This document shows positions 51,722-61,270 of a stretch of DNA of 64,000 bases, one piece after another. The notes beneath the pieces were generated by a model that was not told the origin of the DNA, made no database searches, and worked only from the letters and a program-made list of their open reading frames with translations. How positions within the stretch are numbered: the first letter of the stretch is position 1; each line of letters opens with the position of its first letter. A program made the translations under genes and the position numbers. Origin of the DNA: Calditrichia bacterium (lineage in GTDB: Bacteria; Calditrichota; Calditrichia; Calditrichales; J004); NCBI GenBank assembly GCA_020635035.1, contig JACKAO010000006.1, positions 62,001 to 126,000 on the forward strand, written 5' to 3'.

Positions 51722-53863
51722 CTAGTTTTTAAGTAATGCTTCAAGGTCTGCTGGTGTAAAAACCGGCAGACTGCATTTAAAATCATGACAAACATAAGCA
51801 GTAATCTTACCTTTTACAGGTTCTTTACCTGCAATTAATGAAGCAGTAAAGGCACTTTTATCCGTCCCGTCTGTTATTTGAATTACCACCTTGTTTGGCA
51901 GATAATTATTAAAAACACAATCCATAAAATCTTTGGCATTTTGATCAGCATCTCTGGCAATCAATATTTCTTTTGGTTTATCCAGGTAAAAATCCAAAGC
52001 ATTAAGGTAGCTGGCATAACCATATGGATTAGCAATCATTTCCTGTGAATGATTTTTTAGAATATTCTCAGCAATATCAAAGTATGATTGATTTTCTGTT
52101 ATGGAAAACAATCGCAGATTGTTTAATATCATTAATCCTGTTCCGGAAGGGATGGAACTGTCATGCGCGTCCTTTAATCTGTAAACAAGCTGCTGTTGTA
52201 AATTTGAAGTTGTAAAATAAGTTGTCCGGCTCTCATCCAAAAAATGTTTATTTGCATAATCTGCCAGTTCCACTGCTTTTTTTACATAACCGGGATCAAA
52301 CACAGCTTCATAAGAATCCAACAGTGCATTTATTAAAAAAGCATAATCTTCGATAAATGCATCATATTTTGATTGCCCGTCTTTGAATGTCCGTTGTAAA
52401 ATTCCATCTGTAAAAAGTTTATCCAGGATAAAAGTCACATTTTTTTTTATAACTTCCCGGTAACTAGGATTGCCGGTAATCTGGTAAGCTCTCGCAAAAG
52501 CTGAAAGCATCAGGGCATTCCAGGATGTAATTATTTTATCATCCAGACCCGGGCGGACTCTTTTACTGCGGTAATCGTGAAGTTTTTTGCGGCACTGTTC
52601 TAGGATTCTTTCAACCTGATCTGCAGGAAGATCAAACTCTTGAGATACATCTTCAAAACTTTGTGCTTTAAAAAGTATCGTTTTGCCTTCAAAATTGCCC
52701 GAAGCAGTTACACCATAAAATGTATTAAAAAGTTTCGCATCTGATTCACCCAGGATTGAGATGATTTCATCCTGGGTCCATACATAAAAACGACCTTCTT
52801 CACCTTCGCTGTCAGCATCAAGGCTGCTGAAGAATCCCCCTTGATCCGATGTCATTTCACGTTGTATAAATTCCAGCGTCTCCTCGGCAATCTGCAGAAA
52901 ATAATTTTGTCCGGTAACGAGATAAGCATCCAGATAAAGCTGGACTAACTGTCCGTTATCATAAAGCATTTTTTCGAAATGGGGGACAAGCCATTTTTCA
53001 TCAACGGAATAGCGTGCAAAGCCACCGCCAAGCTGGTCATAAATCCCGCCGTCTGCCATGTTTTGAAGAGTGTGTGTTACCATATTTAGCAAATTTGGTT
53101 CAGCTGTATTTTTGTAAGCTCTTATAAATAAATTAAATACCTGGACAGCGGGGAACTTAGGCGCATTACCAATCCCGCCATACAAAGGTTCATAATATCC
53201 TGTCAGGCTTTCAATAGCACTATCAAAATCATTACGGTCGGGTAATTGTGCATCATTACTTTTAATCTGAGCGATTTTATTGAAAGCTTCATCCACCTGG
53301 CTGATGCTGTTTTTTAATTTATCTTTTTCTGTATGGTAATGAACCGCAAGTGCCTGCAAAACACGTTTAAAGCCCGGCCGTCCATAGCGGTCATCAGGAG
53401 GGAAATAGGTACCGCCAAAAAAGGGTTTCTGATCCGGTGTAAGAAAAACACTCATCGGCCAGCCACCACTCCCCGTTGTCATTTGAACGTATTGCATATA
53501 AAGCTGATCTATATCCGGGCGTTCTTCGCGATCGACTTTTATACAGATAAAATTTTCGTTCATCAACTCTGCGACTTCTTGGTTTTCAAAACTTTCTTCT
53601 TCCATTACATGGCACCAATGACAGGATGAATAGCCGATACTTAAAAACACGGGTTTGTCTTCCTTTCGCGCTTTTTCAAAGGCTTCACTACCCCAGGGGT
53701 ACCAATCAACCGGGTTATGTGCGTGTTGCAGCAGATAGGGACTGGTCTCATTGATCAGTCTGTTTGTAAATTCGTGCATTTCTGATCCTTTTTTTGGGTT
53801 ATCCGGTTTAACACAGCAGCAAAGCAATGCAGTTGTAAAAATTGTTAAACCGGTTAACTTCAT
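51722..53863 (-). CDS. DUF255 thioredoxin-fold protein (YyaL/SSP411 type)
   Basis: 713 residues. The thioredoxin-like domain (about residues 30-195) has the marker RLINETSPYLLQHAHNPVDW and the CxxC site SSCHWCHVMEEESF; a long alpha/alpha barrel (about 220-650) follows, as in N-acylglucosamine-epimerase-like folds. The role is unknown; the human relative is called SPATA20. Two starts are credible: ATG at 53863 gives a lipoprotein-like signal (TALLCCC), while ATG at 53779 has a strong AAGGA site and gives the usual cytoplasmic form. Confidence 0.88.
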   Translation of the reverse strand: MKLTGLTIFTTALLCCCVKPDNPKKGSEMHEFTNRLINETSPYLLQHAHNPVDWYPWGSEAFEKARKEDKPVFLSIGYSSCHWCHVMEEESFENQEVAELMNENFICIKVDREERPDIDQLYMQYVQMTTGSGGWPMSVFLTPDQKPFFGGTYFPPDDRYGRPGFKRVLQALAVHYHTEKDKLKNSISQVDEAFNKIAQIKSNDAQLPDRNDFDSAIESLTGYYEPLYGGIGNAPKFPAVQVFNLFIRAYKNTAEPNLLNMVTHTLQNMADGGIYDQLGGGFARYSVDEKWLVPHFEKMLYDNGQLVQLYLDAYLVTGQNYFLQIAEETLEFIQREMTSDQGGFFSSLDADSEGEEGRFYVWTQDEIISILGESDAKLFNTFYGVTASGNFEGKTILFKAQSFEDVSQEFDLPADQVERILEQCRKKLHDYRSKRVRPGLDDKIITSWNALMLSAFARAYQITGNPSYREVIKKNVTFILDKLFTDGILQRTFKDGQSKYDAFIEDYAFLINALLDSYEAVFDPGYVKKAVELADYANKHFLDESRTTYFTTSNLQQQLVYRLKDAHDSSIPSGTGLMILNNLRLFSITENQSYFDIAENILKNHSQEMIANPYGYASYLNALDFYLDKPKEILIARDADQNAKDFMDCVFNNYLPNKVVIQITDGTDKSAFTASLIAGKEPVKGKITAYVCHDFKCSLPVFTPADLEALLKN

Positions 53864-53986
53864 ATTCAGGAATTGTATATATAATAGTGATTATAGATTT
53901 TTTATTTTTGAAACAATCAATTGCTGCAAGTAATTTCCTTTTTCTATGTGAAACCGATCAAAAAATTATTAAACCAGGAACAGTTT

Positions 53987-55159
53987 TTGGTATACAGCAT
54001 CTATTTGGCCTTTGTGGCAGTCTTTACTTTTGTCTATTTTCTAACATTTATGCTGCTTAAACAAGGCCTTAAAAATCTCAGGAAAAATCAGAACCGTAAT
54101 CAAAACAAAGAATATAAAAGTGTTTCTGTGGTTGTTTCTGCAAGGAATGAGCAGAAAAATTTACCGGGACTGTTCAGTGCTTTAGAAGAACAAAACACCG
54201 ATGGAATAGTTGTTGAGTTTATCATCATAGATGACCGCTCTGAAGACAAAACAGGGGAAATACTGGAAGGACAGGCAGCTAAGGATCCACGTTTCAAAAT
54301 AATTACAATAAAAGATAAAATTCCAGGATTTGCCCCTAAAAAGCGGGCCATTGATCTGGCTATCAGTCAGTCGGGTTCAGATATTATTCTTTTAACGGAT
54401 GCCGATGGACGACCCGGACCGCTGTGGATAAAATCATACCTGGATCTATTTAACTGTGGTGCGGATATGGTAATTGGCTATGCCCCCTACAAAATTGCCC
54501 GGGAAGCGAGTCTTGCTCAAAAAATGCTGGCACTGGAATATTTCTCGCATGCATCCATAGCTGCAGCCACAACAGGGCTTGAGTTTCCTTTAACGTGTGT
54601 GGGGACTAACATGGCTTATTTGAAAAATGTTTACCGGGAAATTGATGGATTTGGGGAATACAAGTCCTTTATTTCGGGAGATGATGATTTATTTCTAACC
54701 CGGGTGCGTGAGTCAAAAAAATACAGGATTGATTATAATTGCAGTGCAGAAAGTCAGGTATGGAATGCGCCGCCTTCAAGTTTTAAAAAATTTGTAAACC
54801 AGCGATTAAGATATGCCAGTAAAGGTTTTAATTATCCTTTTAAAGTTACAATTGTACTGGCGCTATATGTTATTTATAATTTTCTTTTATTTGCAGGACC
54901 TGCAGCAGGACAGCTTTTAGATATCAGAATTCTTATAGTTGCACTGCTTGCACTTCTTGTAAAAATGCTTACTGAATTTTTCTTTGTTCAGCAGGCTGCA
55001 AAACTTTTAAATGACCGTCGTTTTGTTTATCTGTATTTCTTAACATCACTTTTACACATGCCATATGTTTTGTTTTTTGGTGTTGCAGGGCAGCTTAAAA
55101 TTTTTAAATGGGCTGAACAAAAAGCGGAGTATGGAATCACCAGGGAGCAAGCCCGTTAA
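53987..55159 (+). CDS. Family 2 membrane glycosyltransferase
   Basis: About 390 residues. A first membrane segment (residues about 3-25) is followed by the GT-A domain: VSVVVSARNEQKNLPGL, IIIDDRSEDKT, LLTDADGRPG (DxD), GDDD and QRLRYASKG where QxxRW is usual, then three or more membrane segments. The TTG at 53987 has AGGA at good spacing; an earlier TTG at 53921 would add 22 residues before the membrane segment, and no ATG is available. It should make a polysaccharide or glycolipid from a nucleotide sugar. The next gene is a second such enzyme with no gap. Confidence 0.85.
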   Translation: MVYSIYLAFVAVFTFVYFLTFMLLKQGLKNLRKNQNRNQNKEYKSVSVVVSARNEQKNLPGLFSALEEQNTDGIVVEFIIIDDRSEDKTGEILEGQAAKDPRFKIITIKDKIPGFAPKKRAIDLAISQSGSDIILLTDADGRPGPLWIKSYLDLFNCGADMVIGYAPYKIAREASLAQKMLALEYFSHASIAAATTGLEFPLTCVGTNMAYLKNVYREIDGFGEYKSFISGDDDLFLTRVRESKKYRIDYNCSAESQVWNAPPSSFKKFVNQRLRYASKGFNYPFKVTIVLALYVIYNFLLFAGPAAGQLLDIRILIVALLALLVKMLTEFFFVQQAAKLLNDRRFVYLYFLTSLLHMPYVLFFGVAGQLKIFKWAEQKAEYGITREQAR

Positions 55160-56278
55160 ATGGATAATCTGCAATGGGTAACACCAATTTCGATGGCTTT
55201 GGCCATGGGTTATTTTTTCTTGGTTATGTATTTGTTAAATCACCCGAAGCCAAAAAAGAAAATAATAAATAACTGGCCGGCAATCAGCTTGCTTGTGCCA
55301 TTTAGAAATGAAGAAGAAAATCTCGATGCCTGTTGTCAGGCGCTTCGGCAACTTGATTATCCTGGTAAACTTCAAATCCTGTTACTTAATGATGGTTCAT
55401 CGGATGCATCTGTTACAATTGTGGAAAGCTACCTGAAGGATACCGCAAATTTTTCATTAATCCATATTGAAAAGGAAATAGAAGGTTTACGTGGCAAGAT
55501 GAATGTGCTTGCCCATGGAATTAAAATGGCTGAAGGGGAGTACATTTTTGTAACGGATGCCGATTGTCAACCGCACCGCAACTGGCTTAAAACAACCATG
55601 GAATATTTTGATGAGAAGACAGCTTTGGTTAGCGGATTCACCGTTTTAAAATTACGAAATAACGACAAACAAAAATTATTTGAAAAGCTGCAAATAATTG
55701 ACTGGATTTTCTTGCAAGGCCTGGCAAGCAGTGCAAGCAATGCCGGTAAGCCGATAACTGTTATCGGAAACAATCTTGCTTTTAAAAAATCGGTTTATGA
55801 CCAATTGGGTGGTTTTGAAAATGTAGGATTTTCTGTTACAGAAGATCATGCTTTAATGCAGGCCATCCTTGATAAAACGGATTTTGATGTTAAATACATA
55901 AATGATTCTGCAGGTCCCGTTTACAGTTATCCTGTCAATCGTTTTAATGATTTTGTACAACAACGGCAGCGCTGGATTAAAGGCGGCTTAAAAGGCCGGC
56001 CGTTTGCTTTTTTCCTGGTTGGGTTCAGCTATATTGCACATCTTATTATTCCGCTTATTTTTATTAGCGGACCTTATAATATGCTCACGGCAACTGCAAT
56101 CGGGCTGATTGTCGGGATTGATTATTTTCAGCTGAAAAGAAATTTAAAAACCTTCAATCTGGAAAATTATAAAAGTGAATTTATAAAATATGAAGTGTTC
56201 TATCTTCTCTATTCTTCATTCCTGTTTTTAATGCTGCCTTTTCCTAAAAAGGTAAAATGGAAAGGGCGTCAATATTAA
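55160..56278 (+). CDS. Family 2 membrane glycosyltransferase, second enzyme
   Basis: 372 residues. An N-terminal membrane segment (about 10-27), then ISLLVPFRNEEENLDACCQA, LLNDGSSD, VTDADCQPH (DxD), EDHALMQAIL and QRQRWIKGG (QxxRW) of processive GT2 enzymes, and C-terminal membrane segments. Its ATG comes directly after the previous gene, so the two are made together; two consecutive GT2 enzymes of this type suggest a glycolipid or a two-step glycan. Confidence 0.88.
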   Translation: MDNLQWVTPISMALAMGYFFLVMYLLNHPKPKKKIINNWPAISLLVPFRNEEENLDACCQALRQLDYPGKLQILLLNDGSSDASVTIVESYLKDTANFSLIHIEKEIEGLRGKMNVLAHGIKMAEGEYIFVTDADCQPHRNWLKTTMEYFDEKTALVSGFTVLKLRNNDKQKLFEKLQIIDWIFLQGLASSASNAGKPITVIGNNLAFKKSVYDQLGGFENVGFSVTEDHALMQAILDKTDFDVKYINDSAGPVYSYPVNRFNDFVQQRQRWIKGGLKGRPFAFFLVGFSYIAHLIIPLIFISGPYNMLTATAIGLIVGIDYFQLKRNLKTFNLENYKSEFIKYEVFYLLYSSFLFLMLPFPKKVKWKGRQY

Positions 56279-56333
56279 TTATAAGTATGTGATTATTCTT
56301 AAAACGGTACCGACCCCTTAGTCATCAGATTTT

Positions 56334-56363
56334 TTGGCTTTAACTTTCCAAAACACTGATAAT
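56334..56363 (+). promoter_or_regulatory. Possible promoter of the queuosine operon
   Basis: -35 TTGGCT (56334-56339), an 18-base spacer and -10 GATAAT (56358-56363), 46 bases before queD. No preQ1 riboswitch pattern was found in the leader. Confidence 0.4.
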
Positions 56364-56409
56364 TGGCTATATTTGCCGCCTGTCAGGATTTAAATAAGAG
56401 ACGCAATAA

Positions 56410-56781
56410 ATGTACAGACTTTCAACAAAAAAAATGATATCGGCTGCACACATTCTGCATGGATATGATGGACCATGCAGCCGTCTGCACGGGCACAATT
56501 GGAATGTAAAAATAGATGTATTAAGTGATTATCTTGATAAGGTTGGTTTAAGTATTGATTTTATGGATCTGGATGATCTTCTATGGCAGGTAATAGGCCG
56601 TTTTGATCACAGGCATTTTAATGATATTGCTCCATTCGACAAAATGAATCCCACAGCTGAAAACATTGCACGATATTTTTTTGATGAGATCAAAGAAAAA
56701 TTACCTAAGCATGTAAAACTGGAAAAAATAACGATCTGGGAAACCGAAGAATACCTGGTTGAATATTTTGAAAACCATTAA
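56410..56781 (+). CDS. queD: 6-carboxytetrahydropterin synthase
   Basis: 123 residues. QueD makes 6-carboxytetrahydropterin from dihydroneopterin triphosphate, the first committed step to queuosine. The zinc ligands are in SAAHIL and LHGHNW; the catalytic Cys lies in GPCSRLHGH, the DHRHFND stretch follows and the C-terminal WETEEYLVEYF closes the pterin site. The next gene, queE, overlaps its end by about 20 bases. Confidence 0.95.
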   Translation: MYRLSTKKMISAAHILHGYDGPCSRLHGHNWNVKIDVLSDYLDKVGLSIDFMDLDDLLWQVIGRFDHRHFNDIAPFDKMNPTAENIARYFFDEIKEKLPKHVKLEKITIWETEEYLVEYFENH

Positions 56782-57433
56782 AAACAAAGAAAATCAGCTG
56801 CGAATTAACGAGATATTTTACAGTATCCAGGGGGAATCCACATATGCTGGATTACCTTGTGTTTTTGTAAGATTAACTTATTGCAATCTGCGCTGCAGCT
56901 ATTGCGACACAGAATATGCATTTTTTGAAGGTAACTGGCGCGATTTTGATGATATAATGACAGAAGTAAAAAGTTATAACTGTAATCTTGTTGAAGTTAC
57001 TGGCGGTGAGCCTTTACTGCAGGAAAATGTGCATCCTTTTCTGCAACGCCTGTGTGACGAAGGCTTTGAAGTACTTCTGGAAACAGGTGGTCATATGGAT
57101 ATTAGTCTGGTTGACGAAAGAGTAAGGCGTATTGTTGATGTTAAATGCCCAACCAGTGGCGAATCCGAAAAAGTATACTGGGAAAATTTAATACATCTGC
57201 GTGCGACAGACCAGGTAAAGTTTGTTGTTGGCAGCAGGCAAGACTATGATTTTGTAACTCACATTATTTCCAAATATAATTTATCCGGTAAATGCCCGCT
57301 GTTAGTATCACCTGTGTTCGGGAAAATTGAACTATTAACGCTTGCTGAATGGATTCTGCAGGATAATTTACCTGTTCGCATGCAATTACAAATGCATAAA
57401 TTTATCTGGACCCCTGAAACGCGCGGGGTATAA
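56759..57433 (+). CDS. queE: 7-carboxy-7-deazaguanine synthase (radical SAM)
   Basis: 224 residues. The radical SAM cluster motif is CNLRCSYCDTEYAF, and the substrate and SAM sites are in IFYSIQGES and VEVTGGEPLLQE. QueE turns the QueD product into CDG. The gene has no ATG at the start; TTG at 56759 (inside the queD end) or at 56768 are the options, and neither has a clear ribosome site, so coupling to queD translation is likely. Confidence 0.93.
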   Translation: MNILKTIKNKENQLRINEIFYSIQGESTYAGLPCVFVRLTYCNLRCSYCDTEYAFFEGNWRDFDDIMTEVKSYNCNLVEVTGGEPLLQENVHPFLQRLCDEGFEVLLETGGHMDISLVDERVRRIVDVKCPTSGESEKVYWENLIHLRATDQVKFVVGSRQDYDFVTHIISKYNLSGKCPLLVSPVFGKIELLTLAEWILQDNLPVRMQLQMHKFIWTPETRGV

Positions 57434-57552
57434 AACAAAAATGAAAATCAAAGGCAAAGCTTTTGTTGAATTCTTAAAGTTGGCCATATTAAAAAATTAA
57501 AATAATTATTGCTGATTATGAGTAAGATAAAGATTAAGAATAGGAGTATGTA

Positions 57553-57909
57553 ATGGAAATAGAAGTTTTTGAAAACCAATTCCCCAACCGTGATTATTAC
57601 ATCACTCATGTAAATGAAGAATTTACATCTGTTTGCCCGAAAACAGGACTTCCTGATTTTGGTAAAATTTCGGTTGAATATATTCCGGATAAATTGTGTC
57701 TGGAGTTGAAATCACTTAAGTACTATTTCTTAGAATTTCGCAACAAAGGTATTTTTTATGAAGCGGTTGTTAACCAGATTTTGGATGACCTGGTAAATGC
57801 CTGCAAGCCACGTTATATGTCAGTTACTGGCGATTTCAGCACACGTGGTGGCTTAAATTCCAAAGTCGTTGCGGAATATGATGAAGACGGGCTGATCTCG
57901 CAGGAATAA
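57553..57909 (+). CDS. queF: NADPH-dependent 7-cyano-7-deazaguanine reductase (preQ1 synthase)
   Basis: 118 residues, the short (type I) QueF. The catalytic Cys and Asp are in VCPKTGLPDFG, and the ELKSLKYY motif is the family marker. It reduces preQ0 to preQ1. A GGAG site lies upstream, and a 119-base spacer to queE contains no gene, only a possible 19-codon frame at 57441-57500 that I do not call. Confidence 0.95.
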   Translation: MEIEVFENQFPNRDYYITHVNEEFTSVCPKTGLPDFGKISVEYIPDKLCLELKSLKYYFLEFRNKGIFYEAVVNQILDDLVNACKPRYMSVTGDFSTRGGLNSKVVAEYDEDGLISQE

Positions 57910-57930
57910 TTTCTTAAAAAGGGAACTGTT

Positions 57931-58620
57931 TTGAGTAACAAATCTTTAGCAGTAGTGCTTGTAAGCGGCGGAATGGACAGCTGTGTTTCGGCAGCCATTG
58001 CTGCCAAAAACTACGAACTGGCATTTATGCATCTCAATTATGGACAGAAAACAGAAAAGCGTGAACTACGTGCTTTTACAGAAATAGCTGATTTTTATAA
58101 GGTGGAGAAACGCCTGGTTGTCGATGCCCGTTTTTTTAATACAATTGGCGGAAGCAGTCTCACAGATGAAAATATTCCTGTAAGCCCGGCTGATTTATCC
58201 AGTGAAGATATCCCAAGCAGTTATGTTCCATTCCGGAATGCAAATATTCTCTCTATGGCAACCAGTTATGCTGAAACTTTAAGTGCCGTTAAAATATTTA
58301 TCGGTGCTGTAGAAGAAGATTCGTCGGGGTACCCCGATTGCCGGCAGGATTTTTATGATGCGTTTAATAAAGTAATTGCCATTGGTACAAAGCCTGAAAC
58401 GCAAATTGAAATAGTCACACCGCTGATAAAACTTAAGAAAAGTGAAATAATAAGGCGCGGAGTCGATCTGGCAGCTCCGCTCCAGCTCTCCTGGTCATGC
58501 TACCAGAGTGAAGATGAAGCTTGTGGTGAATGTGATAGTTGCGCTTTGCGTTTGCGCGGGTTCCGTCAGGCAGGCCTGGAAGATCCCATAAAATATAAAA
58601 AACGACCTGAATATCTATAA
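57931..58620 (+). CDS. queC: 7-cyano-7-deazaguanine synthase
   Basis: 229 residues. QueC forms preQ0 with ATP and ammonia. The PP-loop is VLVSGGMDS (about residue 10), and the zinc site is near the C-terminus: SCYQSEDEACGECDSCALR. The start is TTG at 57931. The operon queD-queE-queF-queC covers the route from dihydroneopterin triphosphate to preQ1; the later genes tgt and queA are not in the window. It ends 7 bases from the convergent gene 58627-59346. Confidence 0.95.
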   Translation: MSNKSLAVVLVSGGMDSCVSAAIAAKNYELAFMHLNYGQKTEKRELRAFTEIADFYKVEKRLVVDARFFNTIGGSSLTDENIPVSPADLSSEDIPSSYVPFRNANILSMATSYAETLSAVKIFIGAVEEDSSGYPDCRQDFYDAFNKVIAIGTKPETQIEIVTPLIKLKKSEIIRRGVDLAAPLQLSWSCYQSEDEACGECDSCALRLRGFRQAGLEDPIKYKKRPEYL

Positions 58621-58626
58621 GTAAAA

Positions 58627-59346
58627 TTATTTTAATAAATCTGTGCTGGTGCTGGAATTAAATAAATATTCCAGGTTTTGCAGACTTTTTTCGATAGAAA
58701 ATGGTAATTCTTTTGCAAAAACATCCAGGACAACAAGCGCATTTAAATTAGCATCTTTATCAACTACTGATCGCATACGCTGCGCCATCCCCGAGTTAAC
58801 CATCTGGATATCTTCATAATCATCTGTAAGCTTATTTAGATTCCAATCTGCTTCATCTCCATTTTTGTACTTAAAAAATTGTCCGAGCAGGTAGGTGCTG
58901 ACGGATCTGTAGATTGTTTCTTCGACGCTGGCAAAAGGCAAATGAAAACGTACCATTGGTCGCAATGGAAGCATTACAGGACAGGAGCTTGTAACCATAA
59001 AAATCCCCAGCATCGCACTTAATGCAGTTTGTACGGTGGTATTTTTTGAATAATTACGTTCAGCGGTTTCAACAATAACATGAACGTTGTCAAATGATTG
59101 CAGATTTGAAAACTCATTTATTACTTCAGTAAGATTGAGCGCCAGCGGGCATTCAGGGCTGTCTTCCTTTTTTAAAGGGCAGTTACGACACTGAAAATGA
59201 TCCAGCTTTGTCCAGGAAGATGGTTTTAAATTTTTAACCGGTATATAGGCAAGGGTTTTGCGGTCAAGATTTATCTCAAAAGTAGATTTACGTCCATTAT
59301 CAAAAATAAAATAATAATGTATCTTTAAAGGCTTATTTTCTTCCAT
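58627..59346 (-). CDS. Conserved protein of unknown function with a CxxCP...CP motif (possibly DUF6901)
   Basis: 239 residues, no signal or membrane segment. The N-terminal 55 residues are strand-rich (IHYYFIFDNGRKSTFEINLD), then comes a Cys pattern CRNCPLKKEDSPECPLALN (about 53-71) that could bind iron or zinc, then a mostly helical part with SSCPVMLPLRPMVRFHLPFA. It faces queC with 6 bases between. The DUF6901 name is a weak memory. No partner suggests a role. Confidence 0.55.
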   Translation of the reverse strand: MEENKPLKIHYYFIFDNGRKSTFEINLDRKTLAYIPVKNLKPSSWTKLDHFQCRNCPLKKEDSPECPLALNLTEVINEFSNLQSFDNVHVIVETAERNYSKNTTVQTALSAMLGIFMVTSSCPVMLPLRPMVRFHLPFASVEETIYRSVSTYLLGQFFKYKNGDEADWNLNKLTDDYEDIQMVNSGMAQRMRSVVDKDANLNALVVLDVFAKELPFSIEKSLQNLEYLFNSSTSTDLLK

Positions 59347-59432
59347 GTATTATTCCTGTCGATAAATAGGTTTTTTTAATTCGGCAATATTAAATAAAGG
59401 TTGAGAGCAGCAGAACAATTATAATATTTTTA

Positions 59433-60482
59433 TTAATGATTTTCTACTTCAGTAAAGAATTCTCTTCCAAATTGTATTGAAAACTCAGATGGAAGCAGGT
59501 CACGGATCTGCGCAGCAGAGAGTTTTAAGGCTTCCGGACTATGTTTATTTTTTGTACGAATTCTTACAATGCTGTTTTCGGGCAAACCGGCACAATCCTG
59601 AATTAATCTCTTTTGAAGCCTGGAGAGTTCAGTATCCGCATCAAGATAGATATCCGTCATTGGTCTTGCAGGTAATTTTAAAAATTTCAATTTATCAAGA
59701 AACCAGATATTCCCATCGTTTCTGAATGTTAATTCATAAAATCCTTTAGACTCGTCTTTTTCAGCAAATGAAGTGCGTTCAATCGAACCGGGATAAATTA
59801 CCGGCACTTTTCCCGAATAAAGCACCTGCCTGCGATGGATGTGGCCGGATAAAATAGCTGTAGCATTTCCCGGGATATCATTAATGTCTATTACATCTTC
59901 TCTGTTCCGGAATGTATAATTACCTGGACCAACCTGTGCACCATCAATTGCCTGGTGCACAACAATCAGGCGCATCGATGCTTCTGAATCATTCCATCCG
60001 CTTTGCAGTATCAAATTTTTAAACTCGCCACGAATATCTCCCCGAAAGAATGGAAAACCATACAGACTGACGTTAAAATCATTCTTTTCAAAAACAAAAG
60101 AACGGGCCCTGTTAAAAATATTAATAGAAGGGTGAGCAAGGTAAATTGATTGCGGCAGGCTGGATCTCTCATGATTTCCTGGTACGATATAAATTGGGAT
60201 GTTCGTTTTATTTACAAAATCAAATAACGGTTGATAAGAAAGATCAACAATGGGTTGTGACACTTTGGATCTGAAAAAGAAGTCCCCGCCGTGCAAAAGG
60301 AAGTCAGGTTTCGTCTTTTCAGCGTATTGTAAAATTTTATGATAATTATTGAAAAAATCTTCACCCCTGCGCCTGATATTAATTTTCGGCCGAATGGGAT
60401 AGTCAAAACCTAAATGCGTATCCGCAAAAAATACTATTTTTAATTGGGGATCAGACATTGGAAATGTTATTGCCGCGTACAT
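59433..60482 (-). CDS. DNA repair exonuclease of the SbcD/Mre11 metallophosphoesterase family
   Basis: 349 residues. The metal-ligand motifs of calcineurin-type phosphoesterases are in order: FADTHLGFD, LLHGGDFFF, VPGNHERSS, VVHQAIDG and LSGHIHRRQ. This length and pattern match SbcD/YhaO/Mre11-like nucleases, although no sbcC gene is nearby, so a partner is not evident. ATG at 60482 is used, but one at 60458 (MSDPQLKIVFFADTHLG) fits the family better; neither has a ribosome site. Confidence 0.85.
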   Translation of the reverse strand: MYAAITFPMSDPQLKIVFFADTHLGFDYPIRPKINIRRRGEDFFNNYHKILQYAEKTKPDFLLHGGDFFFRSKVSQPIVDLSYQPLFDFVNKTNIPIYIVPGNHERSSLPQSIYLAHPSINIFNRARSFVFEKNDFNVSLYGFPFFRGDIRGEFKNLILQSGWNDSEASMRLIVVHQAIDGAQVGPGNYTFRNREDVIDINDIPGNATAILSGHIHRRQVLYSGKVPVIYPGSIERTSFAEKDESKGFYELTFRNDGNIWFLDKLKFLKLPARPMTDIYLDADTELSRLQKRLIQDCAGLPENSIVRIRTKNKHSPEALKLSAAQIRDLLPSEFSIQFGREFFTEVENH

Positions 60483-60513
60483 TTAAATGCAAAACAATTA
60501 ACACTAATATGTT

Positions 60514-60544
60514 TTGTTATCTTTTTGAAATATAAAATTATAAT
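60514..60544 (+). promoter_or_regulatory. Possible promoter of the outer-membrane protein gene
   Basis: A perfect -10 TATAAT (60539-60544) with TTGTTA at 60514-60519, a 19-base spacer, is 55 bases before the ATG. The long spacer makes it tentative. Confidence 0.35.
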
Positions 60545-60598
60545 AGCTATCTTTTATTTTAAACAACTGTTTACTTTCAGGAGAATGAAAACCAAAAA

Positions 60599-61240
60599 AT
60601 GAATACTGTTATTAAAAGCAAAACTCACCTATTTAAAATTCTGATTCTATTTATGGTTTTCCAGCCACTGGTTTCATTCGGGCAAAGCCAGGTATTAAAA
60701 ATCGATGAGCCGGGATTGGCATTTTCAGGCAGCAGAATATTTGGAAAAAATATTCAGGGTTTTGGTTATCAGTTTGCGTTTTCTAAATCCGGAGCCAGTG
60801 ACATCGGATTTTCTTATCAGCGTGCAATTGTTGAAGAAGGAACAAAAAAAAATTGGGATTTTTACAGCCTTTTTCTGCGGCTGCATCCCGGTAAAGAAAA
60901 AACGAACAGAGTACTGCAGCCCTTTTTGACACTGGAATATGTTAAAGTTGGATCAGAAAAACATATCTCGGGTTTTGGCTTTGAAATTGGAGCATACAAG
61001 ATTTTTAATGAAAACCAGAGTGTTGGATTTATGCCGATGGTGTCCTGTGCTATCTCACTTTTAGAAGCACAGGTGGATTTAAATACTGATTTATTAAGTG
61101 AAAGTGTTGGATTTGCTGGTGGGTTGGGCATATTGTTTTATATGCCCGATAATAATGTGATTCAGGTTTTGCCATCGTATTCCATATCCGATGCAGTCAG
61201 TTCTTTTGACATTTCAATAGCTTTGCTGGTTAGAATTTAA
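60599..61240 (+). CDS. Secreted protein, probable small outer-membrane barrel
   Basis: 213 residues. A signal peptide (cleavage near residue 29, VSFGQSQ) is followed by alternating strands with many aromatic residues (GFGYQFAFSKSGASDIGFSYQ, FTLEYVKVGSE), a pattern of an 8-strand barrel, ending in a strand with LLVRI. Not recognised as a named family. It has its own AGGAG site and a shared terminator with the gene at 61326-61748. Confidence 0.55.
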   Translation: MNTVIKSKTHLFKILILFMVFQPLVSFGQSQVLKIDEPGLAFSGSRIFGKNIQGFGYQFAFSKSGASDIGFSYQRAIVEEGTKKNWDFYSLFLRLHPGKEKTNRVLQPFLTLEYVKVGSEKHISGFGFEIGAYKIFNENQSVGFMPMVSCAISLLEAQVDLNTDLLSESVGFAGGLGILFYMPDNNVIQVLPSYSISDAVSSFDISIALLVRI

Positions 61241-61270
61241 TTCTATCAAATAGTACAATTTTAGTAATAA

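Noticed and set aside
56368..56375. TATATTTG as a Bacteroidetes-type -7 box before queD
   Set aside because: No TTTG at the needed 19-21 base spacing upstream, and other promoters in the window are of the standard type.
56279..56409. preQ1 riboswitch before queD
   Set aside because: None of the compact hairpin plus A-rich tail patterns of preQ1-I or preQ1-II was found.
57441..57500. 19-codon frame between queE and queF
   Set aside because: No ribosome site, no similarity that I can see, and such short frames are common by chance.
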